A stretch of 19,975 nucleotides of DNA. Source: an uncultured Bacillota bacterium. Lineage in GTDB: Bacteria; Bacillota_I; Bacilli_A; Erysipelotrichales; Erysipelotrichaceae. Made by a program: the position numbers and the translations under genes. The notes beneath the pieces were generated by a model, which saw only the letters and a list, made by a program, of their open reading frames with translations, did no database searches and was not told the DNA's origin. Below are positions 1 to 6,857 of this stretch, one piece after another (within the stretch, counting starts at the first letter, position 1; every line of letters starts with the position of its first letter). Location of the stretch: contig CALFPO010000081.1 of assembly GCA_937919165.1 (NCBI GenBank), forward strand, positions 1 through 19,975, in the 5' to 3' direction.

Positions 1-3
1 TGC

Positions 4-32
4 TTGATTTTCTCATCAAAACATGGTATGAT
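4..32 (+). promoter_or_regulatory. Candidate promoter for the small acidic ORF
   Basis: A TTGATT box (4-9) and a TATGAT box (27-32) are separated by 17 nt, about 73 nt upstream of the ATG at 106. The -35 box lies in a short inverted repeat, TTGAT (4-8) and ATCAA (15-19), which could be an operator half-site pair. Assignment is by hexamer match only. Confidence 0.35.
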
Positions 33-105
33 TTTTTCACTCTTTTTTGGAAATCGTGTAACATTTCCCGCACTTTAAGTCATTAATGCAAAAGAAGGGG
101 TTACC

Positions 106-333
106 ATGTCCGAAGATAAACTGAGAGAAAGTCTTTATCAGTTGGTCTATGCGGTGCTTGATCAAGAAATAAATGAGCCGGAGGATCAGCGAGACGAAGA
201 TCTTTTTGAAGATTGTTTCCAAGTACTCGAGGCTCTTAATCGAAACGATCAAAACCGCTTGACACCGGAGGAGATTGAAAGATCGTGGCAAAAGTTTATC
301 TCCCGTATCAGGACTGAAACCGATTCCATATAA
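106..333 (+). CDS. Small acidic protein of unknown function
   Basis: I do not recognise this 75-residue protein. The ATG at 106 has a good ribosome-binding site, GAAGGGG at 94-100, five bases upstream. The product is strongly acidic (many Asp/Glu, especially residues 22-36), has no Cys, no membrane segment and no signal peptide, and looks mostly helical. A candidate promoter lies at 4-32 and a hairpin at 404-439 downstream. It converges on the winged-helix gene at 445-705 and lies in the same block left of the kinase junction, so it may belong to an accessory or mobile segment. The RBS, promoter and intact frame argue that it is expressed; function is unknown. Confidence 0.6.
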   Translation: MSEDKLRESLYQLVYAVLDQEINEPEDQRDEDLFEDCFQVLEALNRNDQNRLTPEEIERSWQKFISRIRTETDSI

Positions 334-403
334 CTGTTCTTTTCAACTTACTCTCTTTTCGCTTGAATTTCTTCCTGTTGACTCAATTTGAAACATACCA
401 TAG

Positions 404-439
404 ATCACCGTCAAGGCATAGTTATCCCTTGACGGTGAT
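404..439. terminator. Hairpin between convergent genes
   Basis: Perfect 13-bp inverted repeat (404-416 and 427-439) with a 10-nt loop. It starts 6 nt past the stop codon of the minus-strand winged-helix gene and 71 nt past the plus-strand acidic ORF. On the plus strand it is followed by a T-rich stretch (440-449), on the minus strand by no real T run. A terminator, possibly bidirectional, is the simplest reading. Confidence 0.55.
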
Positions 440-444
440 TTCTG

Positions 445-705
445 TTATTTCACGCACTTGTAGTCGTTGCTCGTCTTACCGCCGTCCGGTCTTCGGCGGT
501 TGGTTTTCACGATATAGCCCTTCTTTTCAAGCACGTTGACGGCTCTCTGAACCGTGGAGGTGCTGATTCCACACCTCAAAGCAATGCTTTTGCGCGACGG
601 GAAGCAACTTTCGTTGCCTCCCTGATATTTGCACAGACACGAGTACACGAGCTTCTGCGTCGGTGTCAGTTCTTCGTCATCAAACACGATCCACGGCTTC
701 GGCAT
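445..705 (-). CDS. Winged helix-turn-helix protein (HTH_36-like)
   Basis: An 86-residue DNA-binding protein. Residues 13-66 fit a winged helix: LTPTQKLVYSCL forms the first helix, FPSRKSIALRCGISTSTVQRAV the helix-turn-helix, and the segment to about 70 the wing with a basic tail. The family (HTH_36-like, PF13730) is common in replication-initiator and regulatory proteins of plasmids, phages and conjugative elements. I chose the ATG at 703-705, with GGAG about nine bases upstream, over a TTG two codons earlier. The start overlaps the end of a 5'-less frame (680-862), as in a translationally coupled pair. G+C is clearly higher than in the genes to the right, suggesting foreign origin. Its target is unknown. 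Confidence 0.75.
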   Translation of the reverse strand: MPKPWIVFDDEELTPTQKLVYSCLCKYQGGNESCFPSRKSIALRCGISTSTVQRAVNVLEKKGYIVKTNRRRPDGGKTSNDYKCVK

Positions 706-862
706 CGACAATCACTCCATCCTCGCCGAAGATGATCTCTTTCGGCTCTATTTCATCTTCATCGTACAGCTTTCCGCTTGCGTCGAAGATGATTTCTTTT
801 TCTTTGGCTTCTTCTTGACGGTATCCGATACATGAACTGTTTCGCTTGCTTTCTTTTCGTTT
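680..862 (-). pseudogene. 5'-less reading frame across the kinase junction
   Basis: On the minus strand a frame different from that of the kinase is open from an in-frame stop at 863-865 to a TGA at 680-682. It has no ATG in its upstream part. It reads coherently as an acidic C-terminal tail containing EIIFDASGKLYDEDEIE and then PKEIIFGEDGVIVDAEAV, so the unit KEIIF occurs twice about 23 residues apart. Its last 26 bases overlap the start of the winged-helix gene, the usual layout of two coupled genes. I read it as the 3' remnant of a foreign gene whose 5' part was replaced by the kinase gene. It could instead be chance; identity is unknown. Confidence 0.4.
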
Positions 863-1722
863 TCATCATTAAGATCGATCTTAGGATCATCCTTATGGGC
901 ACTTCTTAGACATTCGTTGAGATCCTTAAGCATTAAAGCTACATTCTTGTATCTGTTTTCTGGCGATTTGGCGGTCGCCTTGATGATGATGTTCTCTACC
1001 GACTGCGGAATTCCAGGATCAAAGCTTCTTACTGAAGGAATCGTTCCTTTAACATGCTGCAAAGCAACCTGAATGGCGTTTTCAGCCTTATATGGAACAT
1101 CGCCTGTAAGTAGTTCAAAGAATACGATACCCAAAGAATAGATATCCGATTGCATGGATGCCTGTTCGCCTTTAGTAAGCTCTGGTGCAAGGTAATGCAC
1201 AGAGCCCAATATTGAATCCTTATGTGTAATCGATATTGCGCCATTTGCCAAAGCAATGCCAAAATCAGCCATCTTTACTGTTCCGTCATCCTTTATGAGA
1301 ACGTTCTGTGTCTTGACATCTCTATGGATTATTCCTTTGCGATGCGCTTCCATCAAAGCGCCTGCAAGCTGCTTCATCACCCACACAGACTCTTTATATG
1401 GAATAGCTCCTCTTTTTCTTATCAGCTGCTTTAGGGTATAACCTTTCACATATTCCATGACGATATAGTGCTTATCGCCATCATCCCCAACATCATAGAC
1501 ATCAACGATATTCGGATGCGAAAGCTGCGTAGATGCACCTGCTTCTCGCTTGAATCGCTCTAGGGCAATAGGATCATCAGCCATCTCTGATTTGAGAACC
1601 TTTATCGCAACTTCACGATTGAGAATCGTATCCCAAGCCAGATACACATCAGCCATTCCGCCCTTGCCGATCAGTTTCCTAACTTCATAACGTTTTCCTA
1701 TATACTCAGACATTTTCATCAT
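748..1722 (-). CDS. prkC: PrkC-type Ser/Thr protein kinase, truncated before the membrane segment
   Basis: Hanks-type serine/threonine kinase. The catalytic domain (about residues 10-275) is complete: glycine loop GKGGMADVY (19-27), ATP-anchoring K41, helix-C E60, HRDVKTQN with catalytic D135 and N140, DFG at 153-155, and an activation loop ending in APE. PrkC/PknB kinases continue with a Lys-rich juxtamembrane stretch, one membrane helix and extracellular PASTA domains that sense muropeptides. Here the Lys-rich stretch (KKKPKKKK) is present but the frame then ends within 14 residues at 748, so helix and PASTA domains are missing. Total 324 residues, against about 600 or more for the family. 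The start overlaps the prpC stop by 17 nt, in tight coupling with its partner phosphatase; an alternative ATG lies at 1711-1713. If real, the product would be a soluble kinase without a sensor. Confidence 0.9.
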   Translation of the reverse strand: MMKMSEYIGKRYEVRKLIGKGGMADVYLAWDTILNREVAIKVLKSEMADDPIALERFKREAGASTQLSHPNIVDVYDVGDDGDKHYIVMEYVKGYTLKQLIRKRGAIPYKESVWVMKQLAGALMEAHRKGIIHRDVKTQNVLIKDDGTVKMADFGIALANGAISITHKDSILGSVHYLAPELTKGEQASMQSDIYSLGIVFFELLTGDVPYKAENAIQVALQHVKGTIPSVRSFDPGIPQSVENIIIKATAKSPENRYKNVALMLKDLNECLRSAHKDDPKIDLNDENEKKASETVHVSDTVKKKPKKKKSSSTQAESCTMKMK

Positions 1723-2443
1723 TTCGGATAAGAATAATGGTTACATTATCATATCCGCCTTTCAGCAATGATAGATCCTTCAGATCTTCGCATTTCTCGG
1801 CAATGCTTCTTTCATCATCATAGATGATGTCGCTTATCTCATCTTCGCTCATATATCCATATAGTCCATCAGAACAGATCAGATAATATTCATAATCATC
1901 AACATCGAAAACATCGGCAGCTACTTCATCATAGATGCCGATAGCCTTTACAAGATAATGCCTTTTAGGGTGGTTGATCGATTCCTCATAGCTTATCTGT
2001 CCTGTGGCAAGAAGATGATTCACCAACGTGTGATCATATGTAAGCTGATGCATGTTCTTGCCTTCAATGCCATATACTCTAGAATCGCCCACATTAAGTG
2101 CAATCTTGCCATGCTTGCATATGAACAAACCAGTCAAGGTAGTTCCCATTCCTTCATAATCTTTGACGCTTCTAGATAACCTATAGACTTTCTTGTTTAC
2201 GGTTTCTACATGATATTCAACGAAAGCCTTCGCAGATTCAAGATCAGAAAAAGGTCCAGAGTTCCTGAATGCCTCCTCAAAATACTTGATCGTTTCACCG
2301 CTGGCTACTTCTCCAGCTTTCCCTCCGCCGATTCCATCGCTTACCAATGCCAAAAAATCGCCATATTCATTGCTTATGGCAAGGAAAGAATCCTGGTTCT
2401 TTTCACGTATTAGACCTATGTCTGTAATGCAAGAGTATTCCAT
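1706..2443 (-). CDS. prpC: PP2C-family Ser/Thr protein phosphatase PrpC/Stp
   Basis: A 245-residue metal-dependent protein phosphatase that reverses phosphorylation by the PrkC kinase encoded directly downstream. PP2C motifs appear in order: NQDSF with metal-ligand D18, SDGIGGGKAGE with D36-G37, MGTTLTG (99-105), NVGDSRVY (117-124), CSDGLYGYM with D192, and GGYDNVTI with D232. These form the usual two-metal site. Length matches bacterial stand-alone Stp/PrpC. The ATG at 2441-2443 lies 1 nt after the rlmN stop and has no clear Shine-Dalgarno sequence, so it is probably translated by reinitiation. It is cytosolic, with no membrane segment. Confidence 0.95.
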   Translation of the reverse strand: MEYSCITDIGLIREKNQDSFLAISNEYGDFLALVSDGIGGGKAGEVASGETIKYFEEAFRNSGPFSDLESAKAFVEYHVETVNKKVYRLSRSVKDYEGMGTTLTGLFICKHGKIALNVGDSRVYGIEGKNMHQLTYDHTLVNHLLATGQISYEESINHPKRHYLVKAIGIYDEVAADVFDVDDYEYYLICSDGLYGYMSEDEISDIIYDDERSIAEKCEDLKDLSLLKGGYDNVTIILIRNDENV

Positions 2444-2444
2444 A

Positions 2445-3482
2445 CTATTTCATTATACTATGATTGGCTCTAAGTTGACCGCATGCCGCATCGATGTCAT
2501 CGCCTTTTTTCTGGCGAAGCGTTACTGCAACACCATTTTTCTTCAGCATGTCATAGAATCTTAGCGCATTCTCAGCGCTTGTAGTTTCATATTCGTTCTC
2601 TTTTACTTCATTGTAAGGAATGAGATTGATATACGCATTAAGGCCACTTAGAAGATTCTTGATTTCATCGGCCTCTTTCTTGGAATCGTTGACACCTTTA
2701 AGAAGCAGATATTCAAAGGTGAGACGACGATTGTTCAAGCCCGAATAGGTCTTCAAAGCATCAAAGAGCTTTTCAAGATTGTAGGCCTTGTTTATCGGCA
2801 TAAGTCTGTTTCTTAGCTCATCATTTGGCGCATGAAGCGAAATGGCAAGATTATATTGCAGATTCTCTTTCGCAAATCTTTCGATTCCAGGCACTACTCC
2901 GCAAGTTGATATCGATATATGTCTTGCGCCTATTTCCATGCCATAAGGAGAATTGATGATGCTCATGGCTTTCATGACGTTGTCATAGTTGTCAAACGGC
3001 TCGCCTGTTCCCATTACCACGATATTTCCCAAACGATCACCACTCTCATCCAGCACTTTCTGGATCATCAAAGCCTGAAGAACTATCTCTCCTGCACTAA
3101 GGTCTCTTTGTTTCTTTAGAAGGCCGGAAGCACAGAAACTGCATCCCATATTGCAGCCAACCTGCGATGAAAGACAGGCCGAAAAGCCATAATCAAAGAC
3201 CATCAGAACCGACTCAACCAATGATCCATCATTCATCTCAAACAGGAATTTCTGAGTTCCATCCTTCGATATCTGTCTATCGACAACCTTAAGCGGACTA
3301 ATGTCAAAATCTTCAGCAAGCTTCTTCTGCAGATCTTTGGATATATCGCTCATCTTCTCGAAACCATCTACTCTTTTCTCATAGAGCCACTTCATGATCT
3401 GCTTTGCCCTGAATGGCTTCAAGCCAAGACCAGCAAGATAGTTTTCGAAATCGTTCAGATTGTAATCATAGATATTGATCAT
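2445..3482 (-). CDS. rlmN: Dual-specificity rRNA/tRNA adenine-C2 methyltransferase RlmN
   Basis: Radical-SAM enzyme that methylates C2 of A2503 in 23S rRNA and of A37 in some tRNAs. The 345-residue protein has the family N-terminal domain, then the CxxxCxxC cluster at C110, C114 and C117 (QVGCNMGCSFCASG), the GTGEPFDNYD SAM-binding segment, and a C-terminal DAACGQLR with C334, the cysteine that becomes the methyl-carrying residue. Length is normal. The start has AAGGT about six bases upstream and overlaps the rsmB stop by 17 nt. It belongs to the priA-rsmB-rlmN-prpC-prkC string known from many Firmicutes. Confidence 0.97.
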   Translation of the reverse strand: MINIYDYNLNDFENYLAGLGLKPFRAKQIMKWLYEKRVDGFEKMSDISKDLQKKLAEDFDISPLKVVDRQISKDGTQKFLFEMNDGSLVESVLMVFDYGFSACLSSQVGCNMGCSFCASGLLKKQRDLSAGEIVLQALMIQKVLDESGDRLGNIVVMGTGEPFDNYDNVMKAMSIINSPYGMEIGARHISISTCGVVPGIERFAKENLQYNLAISLHAPNDELRNRLMPINKAYNLEKLFDALKTYSGLNNRRLTFEYLLLKGVNDSKKEADEIKNLLSGLNAYINLIPYNEVKENEYETTSAENALRFYDMLKKNGVAVTLRQKKGDDIDAACGQLRANHSIMK

Positions 3483-4665
3483 CGTTTACCTTCTTCAGGG
3501 CTGCATAGTAGAAACAATCGCCCATATCATTTATTATCGTATCTTCTTCCATAAGAACATATTCATCATGTTTCTTTAGGAAAGCTAGTATCTGTCTTTC
3601 ATTCTCTTTCTTGTTTAACGTGCATGTAGAATAAAGCATAATTCCATCAACCTTCAGAAGTCTGGAATTATTTTCCAAAAGACCAGCCTGCAGCTTCTGA
3701 AGTTCATCAAGGCTTTCGCTTGTTATGTGGAATTTAAGATCTGGCTTTCTGCCAATGACGCCAAGACCAGAACATGGAACATCAAGCATGATTCTATCGA
3801 ACTTCATATCGAAGTTCTTATACAGTTCAAGGCCATCGCATATGCTGTAATGGATTCCTTCATATCCAAGCTTATCCGCCATCTTTTCGATCAGTTTCAC
3901 GCGATGTTCATGGATATCATTGCTGAAGGCATCGCTTGGATCGATGACATCCAGACAATTGAAAAGCTTCGATCCTGGTGCTGAACATACATCCAGCAAA
4001 CTATTGCCCTTTTCAAGCGATAAATGTTGCCATAGGCATGAGCTGTTGTAATCCTGCACATAGAAATAGCCATTTCTATACAATGATGTATTCAGAAGAT
4101 TGAAGCTGCTTATGAACATATAATCATCGATCTTTCTGATTTCAAGACCCTTGAGGTCTTCGTATGAACACTTCTTTCTGTTTAGATGATAATAGGTTTC
4201 AGGAACCTTGCTGAAAACTGAAATGATCCTTTCGATATCATCGCCATACTGCGCCTTCAGAAGATCATATATCCATTCAGGCAGATTTGCTTTGATGCTT
4301 TCCTTATCAGGCTGCTTGAATTGCGATGCTTTCCTTAGTATCGCATTGATGAAATTCCTGTCATATTGGTTTTTGGCAAGACCTACATATTCGTTATTTA
4401 CGGCATAGTCCTTCTCCGAAAGATAGAATCTCTCAAATAATGCCATGCATAATATGAGTCTATTCCTCAAGGAAACATTCTTGATATCTTCAAGCTGATA
4501 GTTAAGAATCTCATAGTTTCTCAATACTCCATTTACAAGATTGGTCGCAAAAGGCCGTTGAATCTTATCCAGTTCATTCAGTTTCTTGCGCATCAAAAGA
4601 TTGGAATAAGACTCATCCTTGATGGTTTTATGCAGTATTTCTAAAGCAGTCTCTCTAGCGTTCAT
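3466..4665 (-). CDS. rsmB: 16S rRNA (cytosine-967-C5)-methyltransferase RsmB
   Basis: SAM-dependent m5C methyltransferase acting on 16S rRNA. An N-terminal NusB-like RNA-binding domain (about 1-120, starting ARETALEILHKT) precedes a Rossmann methyltransferase domain: LLDVCSAPGSK (223-233) binds SAM, LDVPCSGLG carries motif-IV C298, and YSTCTLNKKEN carries the catalytic motif-VI C348. Its 399 residues are somewhat fewer than the usual 430-450. The start forms an ATGA overlap with the priA stop and has no evident Shine-Dalgarno sequence, so translation is probably coupled. def and fmt, which lie between priA and rsmB in many Firmicutes, are absent. Confidence 0.95.
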   Translation of the reverse strand: MNARETALEILHKTIKDESYSNLLMRKKLNELDKIQRPFATNLVNGVLRNYEILNYQLEDIKNVSLRNRLILCMALFERFYLSEKDYAVNNEYVGLAKNQYDRNFINAILRKASQFKQPDKESIKANLPEWIYDLLKAQYGDDIERIISVFSKVPETYYHLNRKKCSYEDLKGLEIRKIDDYMFISSFNLLNTSLYRNGYFYVQDYNSSCLWQHLSLEKGNSLLDVCSAPGSKLFNCLDVIDPSDAFSNDIHEHRVKLIEKMADKLGYEGIHYSICDGLELYKNFDMKFDRIMLDVPCSGLGVIGRKPDLKFHITSESLDELQKLQAGLLENNSRLLKVDGIMLYSTCTLNKKENERQILAFLKKHDEYVLMEEDTIINDMGDCFYYAALKKVNDDQYL

Positions 4666-6818
4666 TCAAGATATAATGGATCGATATCAACACGTATCTT
4701 TGACATGTTTCTTTCCTTAAGATACTCATCAATTATACTATGCAAGTCATTCAGCATGCTCAAGAGATTTGGGTCATTGATAAGTATCCTTTTTCTCAGC
4801 ATCTTCTTGATTTTTGGAAGATCATAAGGCCTATACATCTTGTATGGAAGAATTCTTAGCTTATCGCTTAGATAATCAGTCGATTCTTCAAGCCTTTTCT
4901 CATTCATGTCTACCACCATGATTTCGATAAGATGCGAATATGGCGGATAGGATGTCTTGTTGCGGTAATTCATCTCAATATTGTAGAAATAGCCATAATC
5001 CTGATTCATGACAGCCTTTATCGCGTAATGGTCTACATTAAAGGCCTGTATGATGACCTTCCCTGGCGTATCAGCCCTTCCCGATCTTCCTGATGCCTGC
5101 ATAAGCAGATCGAAAGTCATCTTGGCCGAATTGTAGTCCTGGTGCATAAGGCCTGCATCAGCATTCAGTATGCCTACCAAAGTGACATCAGGATAGTCCA
5201 GACCCTTGGCAATCATCTGTGTGCCGATCAGAATATCGATCTCATGATTGCCGAAACGCGAAAGAATCTCTTCATGGGCACCTTTCTTGGTGACGTTGTC
5301 TCGATCCATTCTTTCGATGATGGCCTCTGGAAATAGCTTATGCAGTTCTTCTTCTACCTTCTTTGTGCCGAAGCCATAGAAAACAAGCGACTGTTCATTG
5401 CAGTTAGGACAATACTTTGGAATATGATATGTTCTTGAACACTGATGGCATTTCAGGATGTTCTCATCTTTGTGATAGTTTAGAGGAGTATCGCAATCCT
5501 TGCACATGAGAGTCGTTCCGCAGCTTCCGCATTTTACGATTGGTGAATAGCCACGTCTATTAAGCAGAATGATTATCTGCTTATGCTTATCTAGAGTCAT
5601 TTCCATCTCGTCATACAGAGGTTTTGATATTATGTATGAATTATGGCTTCTTATCTGTTTTGTCAGATCTACTATCTGTATCTCAGGCATCTTCAGGTTG
5701 ATGCGATTCTTTAGCTGCAGCAATTGATAATCACCCTTCAAGGCGTGAGAATATGAATCAAGCGATGGCGTAGCCGATGCTAGAAGCACCTTGGCATTAT
5801 TGCTTATGGCTCTTTTGAATGCCACATTCTTGACATGATAGGAAGGGATACTGTCTTGCTTATACGAGGAATCATGTTCCTCATCGATGATAATCAGACC
5901 AAGATTGCTGAAAGGCAGAAAGATTGAGCTCCTTGTGCCAACGGCAATCTTTACCTCACCTTTCTTTACCCTTTTATACTGTTCATATCTTTCCTGGTCA
6001 GATAGTTCTGAATGATAGAATATCACATCATCGAATCTCTCCTTGACCCTTTGAATCATCTGCGGAGTCAAAGATATTTCAGGCACAAGTATAAGAACCT
6101 CTTTTCCTAAAGACAGATAATGTCTGGCTAGATGAAGATAGACTTCGGTCTTACCTGAACCTGTCACGCCGAATAGAAGCGATACCATCTTTTCCGTATT
6201 GATTATTGAATCATATGCCAAAGTCTGCTCGTCGGTCATCTTCTTGAAGGCAACTTCAGGTATTTCTTTGTTTACGAATTCCTTCTCTTCTTCATATTCC
6301 GTAATCGCTTTCTTTTCCATAAGCTTCGCAATTATTCCTACAGATATCTTTCTGGCATCACTTGCTAAGATGCCATCATATAGCGAATCATATACTTCCT
6401 GCTGCCTACCGGTCAAAGAAAATTCTCCTTCATTCTTTCTGAATCTTCTTATCAATCGAGGATTATCAATATTCTTTGATGTCTTCAAAGCCTTTGGCAG
6501 CATTGCGTTCAGGCATGAGATCAATGGAGAAATGGTAGTCTTAGAAAGCCAGAAAGCCAGTTCGAATATCTCTTTAGATATCAGCGGTTCTTCATCGATT
6601 ATCTCTTCAATCGGCAATAGCGTATAGCCAAATCTTTCGTTGATCATCTCTAGACTTTCATCCGTATGGACGCAATCAGAAACCAAGGCAACATTGTTTG
6701 AACGATTGAAGCTCACCTTTACTCTTACGTATTTCAAAACCTCCTTCTCGCTATAGTAGGTAAAAGGATGGTTTATGTTGAGACTGGCATTTGTAACATA
6801 CGCTTCTACTAGATACAT
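4662..6818 (-). CDS. priA: Primosomal protein N', replication restart helicase PriA
   Basis: 3'-5' superfamily-2 helicase that recognises stalled or repaired forks and reloads the replisome. The 718-residue protein has an N-terminal DNA-binding region (1-110), Walker A GVTGSGKT (217-224), Walker B DEEH (312-315), LLASATPSL (motif III), and zinc-binding CxxC pairs at C430/433, C439/442, C457/460 and C470/473. Helicase motifs V and VI follow (GTQMIAKGLDYPDVTLVG and QASGRSGR), then a C-terminal domain. Length is close to E. coli PriA. It is the first gene of the minus-strand operon, 24 nt past the sufB stop and just after its terminator. A TATAAT only 8 nt upstream of the ATG, with no good Shine-Dalgarno sequence, hints at a very short or absent leader. 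Confidence 0.97.
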   Translation of the reverse strand: MYLVEAYVTNASLNINHPFTYYSEKEVLKYVRVKVSFNRSNNVALVSDCVHTDESLEMINERFGYTLLPIEEIIDEEPLISKEIFELAFWLSKTTISPLISCLNAMLPKALKTSKNIDNPRLIRRFRKNEGEFSLTGRQQEVYDSLYDGILASDARKISVGIIAKLMEKKAITEYEEEKEFVNKEIPEVAFKKMTDEQTLAYDSIINTEKMVSLLFGVTGSGKTEVYLHLARHYLSLGKEVLILVPEISLTPQMIQRVKERFDDVIFYHSELSDQERYEQYKRVKKGEVKIAVGTRSSIFLPFSNLGLIIIDEEHDSSYKQDSIPSYHVKNVAFKRAISNNAKVLLASATPSLDSYSHALKGDYQLLQLKNRINLKMPEIQIVDLTKQIRSHNSYIISKPLYDEMEMTLDKHKQIIILLNRRGYSPIVKCGSCGTTLMCKDCDTPLNYHKDENILKCHQCSRTYHIPKYCPNCNEQSLVFYGFGTKKVEEELHKLFPEAIIERMDRDNVTKKGAHEEILSRFGNHEIDILIGTQMIAKGLDYPDVTLVGILNADAGLMHQDYNSAKMTFDLLMQASGRSGRADTPGKVIIQAFNVDHYAIKAVMNQDYGYFYNIEMNYRNKTSYPPYSHLIEIMVVDMNEKRLEESTDYLSDKLRILPYKMYRPYDLPKIKKMLRKRILINDPNLLSMLNDLHSIIDEYLKERNMSKIRVDIDPLYLE

Positions 6819-6825
6819 CTTCTTT

Positions 6826-6831
6826 ATTATA
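6826..6831 (-). promoter_or_regulatory. Possible -10 box for priA operon
   Basis: TATAAT on the minus strand, 7 nt before the priA ATG and just past the sufB terminator T run. No convincing -35 box lies 16-18 nt upstream, where the terminator stem sits. If used, transcription would start at or within a base or two of the ATG. Confidence 0.3.
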
Positions 6832-6832
6832 C

Positions 6833-6857
6833 AAAAAAGGCGCTAGCCTATAGCGCC
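6833..6857 (-). terminator. Rho-independent terminator of the suf operon
   Basis: Minus-strand hairpin with 7-bp arms (GGCGCTA and TAGCGCC, at 6851-6857 and 6839-6845), a 5-nt loop and six T residues (6838-6833). The sufB stop codon (6843-6845) lies inside the stem, so the last codons of sufB also encode the terminator. Confidence 0.87.

Noticed and set aside
37..291. 84-codon minus-strand frame antisense to the acidic ORF
   Set aside because: No RBS; the plus-strand frame has a strong RBS and a candidate promoter.
629..835. 68-codon plus-strand frame across the kinase junction
   Set aside because: Antisense to the winged-helix gene start and kinase end; low-complexity Phe/Ser composition typical of a shadow.
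6199..6627. 142-codon plus-strand frame
   Set aside because: Lies wholly antisense to well-conserved priA, has Ser-rich shadow composition and no RBS or promoter.
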